Shown: in pieces, positions 1 through 7,344 of the stretch
How the letters are laid out: each line of letters starts with the position of its first letter
Numbering within the stretch: position 1 is the first letter of the stretch
Assembly (NCBI RefSeq): GCF_006494425.1
Contig: NZ_VHIV01000004.1
Location: forward strand, 62,001 to 126,000
Source of the DNA: Bacillus dicomae
GTDB lineage: Bacteria > Bacillota > Bacilli > Bacillales > Bacillaceae_G
DNA length: 64,000 bases
Direction of reading: 5' to 3'
Program-made: the position numbers and the translations under genes
The notes under the pieces: model-generated
What the model was told of the DNA's origin: nothing
What the model saw: the letters and a program-made list of their open reading frames with translations, nothing else
Databases searched by the model: none

Positions 1-223
1 AGTTAAGCTCACCTTTTACTAACATATTCGCAGTTTCTTTTAACGAAAATCCCATTTCCTTTAAAAACAAAATTTGTTGCAAACGAATGACGTCGGCTTC
101 ACTATATAACCGATGTCCCCCCTCTGTTTTCCCGCTCGGCTTTAATAAATCTATTTGATCATAATAACGTAATGTACGTACTGTTACCCCTGTTTCTTTC
201 GTCAATTGTTGTATTGAAATCAC
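1..223 (-). CDS. MerR-family transcriptional regulator, N-terminal part (cut by window edge)
   Basis: The visible 74 residues are the DNA-binding half of a MerR protein. They begin ISIQQLTKETGVTVRTLRYY, the family's winged-helix signature, followed by the HRLYSEADV wing and an LQQILFLKEMGFSLKE helix. The effector domain lies outside the window, so the signal is unknown. I place the start at the GTG at 223 because AGAGG lies six bases before it; an in-frame ATG at 229 would have almost no spacing to that ribosome site. A 19-bp-spacer promoter with a dyad lies directly upstream, so the gene probably regulates itself. Confidence 0.85.
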   Translation of the reverse strand, partial: MISIQQLTKETGVTVRTLRYYDQIDLLKPSGKTEGGHRLYSEADVIRLQQILFLKEMGFSLKETANMLVKGELN

Positions 224-244
224 TACCATCACCTCTTCCACTTC

Positions 245-275
245 ATTATAAAAGATGACGTTACGTCACTTTCAA
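245..275 (-). promoter_or_regulatory. MerR-type promoter with operator dyad
   Basis: On the minus strand TTGAAA (270-275) and TATAAT (245-250) are separated by 19 bp. The spacer contains the dyad TGACGT-T-ACGTCA (256-268). A long spacer with a centred dyad is the hallmark of promoters that MerR proteins twist to activate, and it reads directly into the MerR gene at 223. Function is inferred from this layout. Confidence 0.7.
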
Positions 276-296
276 GTGTTTTGTAAAAAAAATACA

Positions 297-331
297 AAAA
301 GCTGTTTATACTCTTTGTATAAACAGCTTTT
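297..331 (-). terminator. Rho-independent terminator of the XRE/membrane-protein operon
   Basis: A perfect 15-bp inverted repeat (297-311 and 317-331) with a 5-base loop. On the minus strand it runs into a T-rich stretch. Its first arm overlaps the stop codon of the 75-residue protein, so it closes the operon that starts at 1452. Confidence 0.85.
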
Positions 332-557
332 ACGGAAATAATCCCTTTTGTACAGCGCGTCCACAACATAAAATAAGCGCTCCAACAACAACGCTCGTTG
401 CGGTTTTATGATAATGAACTAATAGTAATAAATAATACGATAAACCTACAGTACCAATCATAATACAAATGCTTGGCACTGGATTACGAGAAAAGTTTTG
501 CATTCCCCAAAGAAGCGCAAATATGACTGTAGCGACACATAATACCGGTAATCCCAT
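330..557 (-). CDS. small membrane protein, last gene of the XRE operon
   Basis: A 75-residue very hydrophobic protein with two to three predicted membrane segments (about residues 3-17, 28-47 and 53-66). I do not recognise the family. It follows the 73-residue membrane protein by 57 bp on the same strand and its stop codon sits inside the operon's terminator, so it is probably the fourth cistron of the unit led by the XRE regulator. Its function is unknown. Confidence 0.55.
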   Translation of the reverse strand: MGLPVLCVATVIFALLWGMQNFSRNPVPSICIMIGTVGLSYYLLLLVHYHKTATSVVVGALILCCGRAVQKGLFP

Positions 558-614
558 CCCAGTTCCCCTTTTTCTATCTATTCCTTGTTGCGAAAATACT
601 CGTCGATGCCATAC

Positions 615-836
615 TTATACACGATCAGCCTCTTTACTATTTCTATATTTCCACTTCGGCCAATAGTTCACAAAGAAATAAACAAACTGCCCTAGTACAA
701 ATAAAACAAAAGGCATACCAGCATTTCCGTCAACAATTAAATTATATAAACTCCATATTGCTAAACTAATCGTGAAAAATAACCCTACATATTTAAACGC
801 TTTATCCGACTGAAATCTCTCAAACTCATCTTGCAT
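615..836 (-). CDS. small two-segment membrane protein
   Basis: A 73-residue protein with a charged N-terminus (MQDEFERFQSDKAFKY), two hydrophobic segments (about 16-34 and 41-58) and a basic tail (PKWKYRNSKEADR). It lies 18 bp downstream of the 129-residue membrane protein and is probably co-transcribed. Family not recognised. The pairing of a short XRE regulator with small membrane proteins is common in Firmicutes, but their job is mostly unknown. Confidence 0.65.
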   Translation of the reverse strand: MQDEFERFQSDKAFKYVGLFFTISLAIWSLYNLIVDGNAGMPFVLFVLGQFVYFFVNYWPKWKYRNSKEADRV

Positions 837-854
837 TTTTCATTCCTCCTATCA

Positions 855-1244
855 CTATGCTCGTTTGCCTACCATAACTCCTATGATGAGACTGCCTGCA
901 AATAAGGAACTACATATTATAAATATCTCTTGTACAGGTATAACAGCCCTGCCTATCGCCTTGCTCGCAACAATATAAACGATAAGCAACAGAAATGCGA
1001 ATACAAATGAAACATTTACATATTTTTTTATATTTTCATTTACTCGCTCATCTATATCGGGAAGTTCTTCTTCTTTGTACTTACGCTTTTTGTAATTTGT
1101 ATACAACACTAGAAATACAATCGCTAAAACGTTACTCACTACGAGCGGTAAAATTGGTATAGCCGGATTCATAATATGAACTAAAATGTCTCCTAAAAAC
1201 AATCCAAAAGTCGCACCGATCAATAACTTTTTAGTATCGTTCAT
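855..1244 (-). CDS. four-segment membrane protein paired with the XRE regulator
   Basis: A 129-residue protein with four likely membrane segments (about residues 6-24, 28-47, 75-93 and 104-124). A cytoplasmic loop between segments two and three holds KKRKYKEEELPDIDERVNEN. The DERV motif in that loop resembles DUF2178-type proteins that accompany short HTH regulators, though this assignment is tentative. The gene starts 10 bp after the regulator's stop codon, so the two are translated from one message. Confidence 0.7.
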   Translation of the reverse strand: MNDTKKLLIGATFGLFLGDILVHIMNPAIPILPLVVSNVLAIVFLVLYTNYKKRKYKEEELPDIDERVNENIKKYVNVSFVFAFLLLIVYIVASKAIGRAVIPVQEIFIICSSLFAGSLIIGVMVGKRA

Positions 1245-1254
1245 TTTCTCTCCC

Positions 1255-1452
1255 TTACTCTAGCGTAAAGATTTCCTCCACCTTCACCCCAAAATATTTG
1301 GCGATTTTTAAGGATAACTCTAGACTCGGGTTATAATGATGATTTTCAATCGCCACAATCGTCTGCCGCGTCACCTGCATCGCCTTTGCCATTTCAACTT
1401 GTGTTATATGATGTTGCTTTCTTAATTCTTTTATTTTATTTTTCACACCCAT
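1255..1452 (-). CDS. short XRE-family transcriptional regulator
   Basis: A 65-residue protein that is almost only a Cro/C1 helix-turn-helix: IKELRKQHHITQVEMAKAM, then QVTRQTIVAIENHHYNPSLE, ending KIAKYFGVKVEEIFTLE. This matches the YgzD/YozG-like class of short regulators placed before membrane proteins. I chose the ATG at 1452, which has GGTGGAG upstream; a longer in-frame reading to 1551 would run through the operators. Two copies of the palindrome GTAAAGATATCTTTAC lie just upstream, so it most likely represses its own operon. Confidence 0.9.
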   Translation of the reverse strand: MGVKNKIKELRKQHHITQVEMAKAMQVTRQTIVAIENHHYNPSLELSLKIAKYFGVKVEEIFTLE

Positions 1453-1466
1453 AGGCTCCACCTTCA

Positions 1467-1488
1467 AAAGTAAAGATATCTTTACTTT
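1467..1488. promoter_or_regulatory. operator palindrome 1 of the XRE operon
   Basis: A perfect 22-bp palindrome, centre between 1477 and 1478, containing the core GTAAAGATATCTTTAC. It lies 15 bp upstream of the XRE start codon. The same 16-bp core recurs 44 bp further upstream. Binding by the XRE protein is inferred. Confidence 0.75.
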
Positions 1489-1513
1489 AATTATAAATAT
1501 TTTCCAATTATAA

Positions 1514-1529
1514 GTAAAGATATCTTTAC
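1514..1529. promoter_or_regulatory. operator palindrome 2 of the XRE operon
   Basis: A perfect 16-bp palindrome, GTAAAGATATCTTTAC, identical to the core of the site at 1467-1488. The two centres are 44 bp apart, about four helical turns, so two bound dimers would face the same side of the DNA. Confidence 0.75.
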
Positions 1530-1590
1530 AAATTTTAGAAAAACGTTCCACTGAACATCTACTCTAACTAAGTACAAGAGTAATTCAATT

Positions 1591-1680
1591 TATATCAGCG
1601 AACCCCCATTTATATCGGCGATTTTCCAAATATATCAGCGCAACTCCATTTATATCGGCGATTGTTCAAATATATCGACA
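1591..1680 (+). repeat. 20-bp-period intergenic array A (TATATCRGCG units)
   Basis: Five decamers start exactly 20 bp apart at 1591, 1611, 1631, 1651 and 1671: TATATCAGCG, TATATCGGCG, TATATCAGCG, TATATCGGCG and the terminal TATATCGACA. The 10-bp spacers alternate between two types (AAC..CCATT and ATT.TTCAAA), so the higher-order unit is 40 bp. The same structure recurs at 7197-7266, 33232-33330 and 53687-53716. Confidence 0.85.
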
Positions 1681-1705
1681 TCCGTAACGCTACTATAATC
1701 ATAAG

Positions 1706-1741
1706 AAAAAGCTGTCCCCAAATACCTCTGGGAACAGCTTT
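1706..1741 (-). terminator. terminator of the YeiH-type gene
   Basis: An inverted repeat AAAGCTGTCCC (1708-1718) with GGGAACAGCTTT (1730-1741). On the minus strand it is followed by TTTTTC. It lies nine bases after the stop codon of the exporter gene. Confidence 0.75.
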
Positions 1742-1749
1742 CTCCTCTA

Positions 1750-2772
1750 CTACATAAATCCTAACGCATATACAAGAACGTATCCAAGAACCGATAAGCA
1801 AACCGAGCCAATCAGCCCCGCCACGAATGCTTTGCTTCCTAACTTACGGAACGTTTTAAACTCTACATTTAAACCGAGCCCCGCCATCGCCATTGCGATA
1901 AGCATATAAGCGATGACTACAATATATCCCGCAACAACTTCTGGAATAATCCCGAGCGAATGCACTGCACTCATCGCTAAGAACCCGAAAATGAACCATG
2001 GTATTGGAAGTTCGCGCCACGATTTCTTTTCTTTGCTACCTTCACTCTTACCAAACCATAGACCAATTAAAATCGCTACTGGCACAAGCATTGCTACGCG
2101 CGTTAACTTCACGATAACTGCGATGTCTACAGCAGTACTTCCTCCTGGCGCCGCAGCTGCGATGACATGGGCGATCTCATGCAGCGTCGCACCCGAGAAT
2201 ACACCATAACCGTACGGTGAGAATCCAAGCACTGGGTATAATAGCGTATAAATAAGTGTAAATATCGTGCCTAAAATTGCAATAATTGCTGCGCCGACTG
2301 CCGTTTCATCATCCTTCGCTTTCACTTGCGGTGCAATTGCCACGACCGCAGCCGCGCCGCAAATTGCCGTCCCACACGCTGTTAAAATTCCAAGTTTTTT
2401 CTCTACTTTAAATACTTTCGTTAGTCCATATACAACGAAAATCGTAACTGTAATAACAACCGCAGCGATGACCAATACTTTCGGCCCAGCCTTCGCAATA
2501 TCAACAAGATTTAACCGCATTCCAAGTAAGATGATCCCAAAGCGAAGCAACTTCTTACTCGCAAAGTTTGTCCCTGCAATTGCATCATGAGGAACTCCAA
2601 TTGCCGCACGCCAAATCATCCCAATTAGAATAGCAATTACTAATTGTCCCATAATATTTAAAAATGGAAGCTCTGCTAAATATTTTGCAGCGATTGCGAT
2701 TAATAGTGTAATCCCAATCCCTTGCGAAAACCCAAAGCCCTTCTTCTTTTGTATAACAAGTGTTTGTTCCAT
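1750..2772 (-). CDS. YeiH/UPF0324-family membrane protein, putative exporter
   Basis: A 340-residue polytopic membrane protein, the usual UPF0324 length. Typical stretches are [53 protein letters not shown] and [14 protein letters not shown]. The family has about ten membrane segments and is proposed to export sulfur or other anionic compounds, but no substrate is proven. I start it at the ATG at 2772, which has GGAGTGG upstream; the longer reading frame to 2808 lacks such a site. It is divergent from a LysR regulator 152 bp away, as yeiH is from yeiE in enterobacteria. Confidence 0.85.
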   Translation of the reverse strand: MEQTLVIQKKKGFGFSQGIGITLLIAIAAKYLAELPFLNIMGQLVIAILIGMIWRAAIGVPHDAIAGTNFASKKLLRFGIILLGMRLNLVDIAKAGPKVLVIAAVVITVTIFVVYGLTKVFKVEKKLGILTACGTAICGAAAVVAIAPQVKAKDDETAVGAAIIAILGTIFTLIYTLLYPVLGFSPYGYGVFSGATLHEIAHVIAAAAPGGSTAVDIAVIVKLTRVAMLVPVAILIGLWFGKSEGSKEKKSWRELPIPWFIFGFLAMSAVHSLGIIPEVVAGYIVVIAYMLIAMAMAGLGLNVEFKTFRKLGSKAFVAGLIGSVCLSVLGYVLVYALGFM

Positions 2773-2924
2773 TTTGAACCACTCCAATAATCGTATTGGA
2801 ACATGCATGTTCTTTCTACTTACATTATAAGAGAGTTTCTATAATAAGTTTAATACCAATACCCAATCTCTATCATCAGAAATACTTATGATAAGATGAA
2901 AGAAAAACGAAAGGAGCTCATCGT

Positions 2925-3818
2925 ATGAACGTAGATATTTTAAAAATTTTTGTTACTGTCGTTGAACAGAAACATTTCTCCCGTGCAGCAGAATTATTAA
3001 ACCTTTCACAGCCTGGCGTAAGTATGCACATTCGCAATTTAGAAAATGAATTTGGAACTACACTCATTCAGCGCTCTCCGAAACATGTTCAAGTTACCGA
3101 AGCAGGAAATATCTTATATATACACGCAAAGCAAATGCTCTCTCTTTATGAAGATGCTAAGCAAGAAATTAATGAACTACATAACGTTGTAACAGGAACT
3201 CTTCGCATCGGTGCTAGTTTTACAATTGGGGAATACTTACTTCCAAAAATACTCGCTAACTATGCGAATGACAATCCGCACGTCGAAGTTCATACTTTTA
3301 TCTCTAATACAGAAGACGTTTTGCAAAGCCTTCGCTCTAATCAAATCGATATCGGCTTAGTGGAAGGGCAAGTCGTATACGCCGACGTTGACGTTGAAAC
3401 GTTTATGCAAGATGAAATGAAGCTCGTCGTCCCGCCAAATCATCCACTGCTCCGCACAAATGAAGTGAATGAAAGCACACTTCAAGATCAAGTATGGGTA
3501 TTACGAGAAAATGGTTCTGGTACACGCGCTTATAGTGACCGCTTTATTCATCAACACCATTTAAAACTGAAACGATTCTTTACATTTAGTAGTATCCAAA
3601 GCGTGAAGGAAGCCGTCGCTGCCGGGCTTGGCATCGCTATACTTTCTGATTGGACTGTACGGAAAGAGCTACTTGCAAAAGAACTATTCCACGTCAAAGT
3701 TCCAAATGAACAACTTATCCGTCCATTCTCCATCGTGCGCGGCAAATATTTTATTCCGTCTAAGGCCATTCAAGTGTTTTTAAATCATGTAGATTCTTTT
3801 GCGAAAAAACAGCATTGA
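2925..3818 (+). CDS. LysR-family transcriptional regulator
   Basis: A 297-residue LysR protein: N-terminal helix-turn-helix (FVTVVEQKHFSRAAELLNLS, QPGVSMHIRNLE), then a periplasmic-binding-like effector domain (TGTLRIGASFTIGEYLLPK). The sequence resembles the CysL/YwfK and YeiE group. AAGGAG lies before the ATG. Because it is divergent from the YeiH-type exporter, it most likely controls that gene through the shared 152-bp interval; the inducer is unknown. Its stop codon overlaps the -35 element of the following MerR promoter. Confidence 0.9.
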   Translation: MNVDILKIFVTVVEQKHFSRAAELLNLSQPGVSMHIRNLENEFGTTLIQRSPKHVQVTEAGNILYIHAKQMLSLYEDAKQEINELHNVVTGTLRIGASFTIGEYLLPKILANYANDNPHVEVHTFISNTEDVLQSLRSNQIDIGLVEGQVVYADVDVETFMQDEMKLVVPPNHPLLRTNEVNESTLQDQVWVLRENGSGTRAYSDRFIHQHHLKLKRFFTFSSIQSVKEAVAAGLGIAILSDWTVRKELLAKELFHVKVPNEQLIRPFSIVRGKYFIPSKAIQVFLNHVDSFAKKQH

Positions 3819-3846
3819 CCTTCACATTAGTGTGAAGGTTTACAAT
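3815..3846 (+). promoter_or_regulatory. MerR-type promoter with operator dyad (20-bp spacer)
   Basis: TTGACC (3815-3820) and TACAAT (3841-3846) are 20 bp apart. The perfect 9-bp dyad ACCTTCACA / TGTGAAGGT (3818-3826, 3831-3839) lies in and just before the spacer. This is the standard geometry of a MerR-activated promoter, 24 bp upstream of a MerR gene. Confidence 0.8.
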
Positions 3847-3869
3847 ATGTTTAAAAGGAGTGAAACACA

Positions 3870-4238
3870 TTGCGAATTGGGGAATTATCAAAAGAAACTG
3901 GCGTTAGCGAAAGGTCACTAAGACATTACGAAGAAAAGGGATTACTCCCTTCGAAGCGCCTCACAAATGGCTACCGTGATTTTGATGAAAATGCTATCGA
4001 AAAAGTGGAGCTTATTCAAATGTACTTGCAAATTGGCTTAAATTTAGAAGAGACGGCAAGGATGCTGCACTGCCTTGAAATTGAACCGCACCTGTACGAC
4101 AATCCGTGCAGTAGTATCCTTACGCTTTATGAAGATAAACTTAATGAAGTAACAAAGCAAATCTCATTGCTTTCCAACATTCAAACGAATTTGCAAAAAC
4201 ACGTTTCACTCCTAAAACAAGCAAAAGAAAAGGAATGA
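3870..4238 (+). CDS. MerR-family transcriptional regulator
   Basis: A 122-residue MerR protein: RIGELSKETGVSERSLRHYE, LTNGYRDFDENAIEKVELI, then a long coiled-coil dimer helix. The start is a TTG at 3870 with AGGAG nine bases upstream; no ATG suits the frame. The C-terminal part holds two cysteines (LHCLEIE and NPCSSI) that could sense redox or metal, which is only a suggestion. It is followed four bases later by a flavin reductase gene, so the pair forms an operon under the promoter at 3815. Confidence 0.9.
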   Translation: MRIGELSKETGVSERSLRHYEEKGLLPSKRLTNGYRDFDENAIEKVELIQMYLQIGLNLEETARMLHCLEIEPHLYDNPCSSILTLYEDKLNEVTKQISLLSNIQTNLQKHVSLLKQAKEKE

Positions 4239-4242
4239 TTAC

Positions 4243-4782
4243 ATGTTTGTTATACACGGCAGTTCAAGACAAAATGGAAATACGGAAGCTTTAACACATA
4301 TGATGATTGATGGAATTGAAACAGAACAAATTTATTTACGTGATCACACAGTCTATCCTATTACAGATCAGCGTCATGATGCAGAAGGATTCCAACCTGT
4401 AAATGATGACTACGAGCAGTTAATCAAACGCATGTTAGAGCACGACACGATTATTTTTGCTACCCCGTTATACTGGTACGGAATGAGCGGACATATGAAA
4501 AACTTTATTGATCGCTGGTCACAAAGCTTGCGCGATACATCCCTTCATTTCAAAGAAAAAATGAAAGGCAAAAAAGTATACGTTGTCATCGTTGGTGGGG
4601 ATAGCCCGAAACTAAAAGCATTACCGCTTATCGCTCAGTTCCAATACATCTTTGATTTTGTTGGTTCATCATTCGAAGGTTATGTCATTGGAGATGCGAA
4701 TGGATTAGATGAAATCCAAAATGATGCTGAGGCGCTAGCGAAGGCACAAATTTATAATAATGAATTCAGAAATAGTAAATAG
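4243..4782 (+). CDS. NAD(P)H-dependent FMN reductase / flavodoxin-fold oxidoreductase
   Basis: A 179-residue flavodoxin-fold protein. The phosphate loop HGSSRQNGNTEALTHMM binds FMN, and ATPLYWYGMSGHMKNFIDRW is the second flavin-contacting motif of the NADPH-dependent FMN reductase family. It probably reduces flavin, quinones or other small acceptors in the cytoplasm. It is the second cistron after a MerR regulator, the usual arrangement for stress-induced reductases. The physiological substrate cannot be told from sequence. Confidence 0.85.
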   Translation: MFVIHGSSRQNGNTEALTHMMIDGIETEQIYLRDHTVYPITDQRHDAEGFQPVNDDYEQLIKRMLEHDTIIFATPLYWYGMSGHMKNFIDRWSQSLRDTSLHFKEKMKGKKVYVVIVGGDSPKLKALPLIAQFQYIFDFVGSSFEGYVIGDANGLDEIQNDAEALAKAQIYNNEFRNSK

Positions 4783-4960
4783 TAATAAGTTTGACAAAAA
4801 CGATGACATCAAATCTCTCGAACAAGAATACGAAACATTATTAGTTGAAATCCGGAAATGTAAAGAAGCACTCTAATGTCTTCCCCATATATCGACGAGA
4901 CCTTCCGCATTTCCCAAGAAATATTGGAACTTCGACATAATAACAAAAAAGCCGTGCATC
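4760..4960 (+). pseudogene. possible frameshifted Spo0E-like phosphatase gene
   Basis: Two short frames are joined by a TAATG overlap at 4874-4878. The first (ATG 4760, 38 residues) holds DIKSLEQEYETLLVEIRK; the second (ATG 4876, 34 residues, to 4980) holds SSPYIDETFRISQEILEL. Together they resemble the I..L..EI..LR and ..ETLRISQELD halves of the small Spo0E aspartyl-phosphate phosphatases, but in different frames. The first ATG lies inside the flavin reductase gene and has no good ribosome site. It could be a decayed gene or chance; similarity is judged by eye. Confidence 0.35.
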
Positions 4961-4974
4961 AGCACGGCTTTTCA
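4945..4974. terminator. bidirectional terminator between the flavin reductase and YbjQ genes
   Basis: GCCGTGC-ATCA-GCACGGC (4951-4968), with a run of A before it and TTTT after it, so it can end transcripts from both convergent sides. Confidence 0.85.
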
Positions 4975-4976
4975 TT

Positions 4977-5288
4977 TTAGATACGGACAGCAGTCCCGCT
5001 CACAGCAACCATTAGCATTCCTTCGCGAACGACTTCGTAATCCACATCGATACCAACAATTGCATTCGCATTTTTTTGTCTTGCGAAAGTTTTCATTTCT
5101 TCCATTGCGATGTCGCGTGCTTCTTTTAATTTACTTTCATAAGCACCAGCACGACCACCGACAACGTCACGGACAGAGGCGAAGAGGTCACGAACGATAT
5201 TCGCACCCATAATCGCTTCTCCATTCACGATATCGATATACTCAATAATTTCTTTTCCTTGAATTGTAGACGTTGTTGTTACAATCAT
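4977..5288 (-). CDS. YbjQ/UPF0145-family protein
   Basis: A 103-residue cytoplasmic protein of the YbjQ (UPF0145) family: [17 protein letters not shown], then [19 protein letters not shown] and [18 protein letters not shown]. The family forms pentamer-like rings in crystal structures and is sometimes called heavy-metal binding, but its role is unknown. It has its own GGGAGG ribosome site and stands alone between a terminator and the ABC transporter gene. Confidence 0.9.
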   Translation of the reverse strand: MIVTTTSTIQGKEIIEYIDIVNGEAIMGANIVRDLFASVRDVVGGRAGAYESKLKEARDIAMEEMKTFARQKNANAIVGIDVDYEVVREGMLMVAVSGTAVRI

Positions 5289-5353
5289 ACTTTATAGCCT
5301 CCCATATGAGATTTTCACCTACTTATGGTGCACTAATTGGGCAAAAATTATAT

Positions 5354-7069
5354 TTACGAACTAAATTGTGCTTCGTATAATCTGCTATATCCTCCGCCTT
5401 GCTCAATTAATTCATCATGTGAACCTTGTTCTGCAATACCATCTTTATTTACAACGACGATGCGATCTGCATTTTTAATCGTTGCAAGTCTATGAGCGAT
5501 AACTAATGTTGTACGGCCGACAGATAGTTCAGCAAGTGATTTTTGAATCGCAAGTTCCGTCTCTGTATCCAGTGCGGAAGTCGCTTCATCTAGTATTAAA
5601 ATTGGCGGGTTTTTCAAGAACATACGAGCAATCGCTAAGCGCTGCTTCTGTCCACCTGAAAGTTTCACGCCGCGCTCACCGATAACGGTATCTAAACCGT
5701 CTGGTTGTGAGTAAATTAAGTCTTCTAATTGCGCACGTTTTACCGCCTGCCAAATTTCAGCCTCTGAAGCCTTTAAATTTCCGTAAGCAATATTTTCACG
5801 AATCGTTCCTGAGAATAAGAACACATCTTGCTGCACAATTCCGATTTGCTTACGAAGTGAAGATAACGTCATATCTTTCGTATCAATACCATCAATTTGA
5901 ATCGATCCAGATGATTGCTCATAAAAACGTGGTAATAAGCTACATAACGTCGTTTTTCCAGCTCCTGATGGCCCAACGAACGCAACCGTTTCACCTGCAT
6001 GGATTTTCAAACTAATGTCATTTAAAATTGGTTTTTTGTTTTCATACCCGAACGTAATGTTGTTATATTGGATATCACCATGTACATGCTTCACTTCCAT
6101 CGCATCTTTAGAGTCCACAATATCTGGCTCTGTTTCAAGAAGCTCTACATACCTTTTAAAACCAGCAATCCCTTTCGGATAGCTTTCAATTACCGCATTA
6201 ATTTTTTCAATAGGGCGGAAGAAAATATTCGTTAATAGAACGAATCCGATAAATCCGCCGTACGTTAATTCACCTTGTAGAACAAACCATGTACCGCATA
6301 TTAAGACAAAGAGTGTTACGAGACGCATGAGCATATAACTAATCGATGAATTTAACGCCATAATTTTATACGCCATTAATTTCGTTGTACGGAAACGAGC
6401 ATTATTCACAGCAAATTGCTCTTTCTCAAACTTTTCATTTCCGAATGCTTGTACAACGCGGATACCACCAACGTTATTCTCAATACATGCATTGAAATCA
6501 GCAACGTCTGAGAATAAACGTCTAAACGTACCTGTCATTTTTTTGTTGAAGTAAAGTGCTAACCATAATAGGAATGGAATGACGAAGAACGTTAATAGCG
6601 CTAACTTCCAGTTGATCATCATCATAAATGAGAATGCCCCAACTAAAGTCATAATAGCGATAAATAAATCTTCTGGTCCATGGTGAGCAATTTCCCCAAT
6701 TTCCATTAAGTCGTTTGTAAGACGTGAAATTAAATGACCTGTTTTATTATTGTCAAAAAATCTGAATGATAGCTTTTGAATGTGATCAAATAATTTCTGC
6801 CTCATATCTGTTTCAATGTTAACACCAAGCATATGTCCCCAATATGTAACGACATATTGTAAGCCTGCATTTAACATATAAACTGCAAGTAAACCGAAAC
6901 AAGCCCATAAAATAAGCGTCCAGTTTTGCCCTGGCAATAACTTATCAATAAATTGATTTACGATAAGCGGAAAGCCAAGTTCTAGTAATCCTGCAACGAC
7001 TGCACAAGAAAAGTCGAGTATAAATAAACCTTTGTACGGTTTATAGTAAGAAAAAAATTTACGTAGCAT
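5354..7069 (-). CDS. ABC exporter, fused permease and ATPase; probably iron-regulated
   Basis: A 571-residue half-transporter. The N-terminal six-segment exporter domain spans about residues 1-300. The ATPase follows, with Walker A GPSGAGKTT, signature LSGGQKQRLAIARM, Walker B ILILDEATSALD and the H-loop VIAHRL. Such proteins act as homodimers and export lipids, drugs, peptides or siderophores. The substrate is unknown, but a 14-of-15 Fur box sits 41 bp upstream, so iron starvation should induce it, which makes siderophore or haem-related export attractive. It appears to be a single-gene unit. Confidence 0.9.
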   Translation of the reverse strand: MLRKFFSYYKPYKGLFILDFSCAVVAGLLELGFPLIVNQFIDKLLPGQNWTLILWACFGLLAVYMLNAGLQYVVTYWGHMLGVNIETDMRQKLFDHIQKLSFRFFDNNKTGHLISRLTNDLMEIGEIAHHGPEDLFIAIMTLVGAFSFMMMINWKLALLTFFVIPFLLWLALYFNKKMTGTFRRLFSDVADFNACIENNVGGIRVVQAFGNEKFEKEQFAVNNARFRTTKLMAYKIMALNSSISYMLMRLVTLFVLICGTWFVLQGELTYGGFIGFVLLTNIFFRPIEKINAVIESYPKGIAGFKRYVELLETEPDIVDSKDAMEVKHVHGDIQYNNITFGYENKKPILNDISLKIHAGETVAFVGPSGAGKTTLCSLLPRFYEQSSGSIQIDGIDTKDMTLSSLRKQIGIVQQDVFLFSGTIRENIAYGNLKASEAEIWQAVKRAQLEDLIYSQPDGLDTVIGERGVKLSGGQKQRLAIARMFLKNPPILILDEATSALDTETELAIQKSLAELSVGRTTLVIAHRLATIKNADRIVVVNKDGIAEQGSHDELIEQGGGYSRLYEAQFSS

Positions 7070-7109
7070 ACCTTCCCCCCATTTTTCAAAATTAAAAAGA
7101 CTCCCTAAA

Positions 7110-7124
7110 TGATAACCATTATCA
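7110..7124. promoter_or_regulatory. Fur box upstream of the ABC exporter
   Basis: TGATAACCATTATCA matches the Bacillus 7-1-7 Fur consensus TGATAATNATTATCA at all but one position. It lies 41 bp before the ABC exporter start codon. By chance about 0.01 such sites would be expected in 64 kb. Repression by Fur is inferred. Confidence 0.75.
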
Positions 7125-7196
7125 AATAATTATTCAAGTTATCCGTCTATGAAACTGAAAATAAGCTTTGCGATAGTTGTCGTTTTTCGCCGGAAA

Positions 7197-7266
7197 GTCG
7201 ATATATTCGAATAATCGCCGATATATCTCAAGTTGCGCTGATATATTTGCAAAATCGCCGATATAA
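7197..7266 (-). repeat. 20-bp-period intergenic array B (TATATCRGCG units)
   Basis: Read on the minus strand: TATATCGGCG, TATATCAGCG, TATATCGGCG and terminal TATATCGACT, starting at 7266, 7246, 7226 and 7206, exactly 20 bp apart. The spacers (ATTTTGCAAA, CAACTTGAGA, ATTATTCGAA) match the alternating types of array A. Confidence 0.85.
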
Positions 7267-7307
7267 ATTTCATGTACTAACTACCTTCCCCCGCCCCCCA
7301 AAAACAA

Positions 7308-7334
7308 AAAAAGGCATCACCACAAGGTGATACC
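7308..7334 (-). terminator. terminator of minJ
   Basis: GGTATCACC-TTGT-GGTGATGCC on the minus strand (7313-7334), followed by a run of seven T. It lies 10 bp after the minJ stop codon. Confidence 0.85.
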
Positions 7335-7344
7335 CTCACTTCCA

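Noticed and set aside
1610-1801. 63-residue ORF across array A
   Set aside because: It consists of the repeat array, the terminator and the antisense-side end of the exporter gene; no coding signal.
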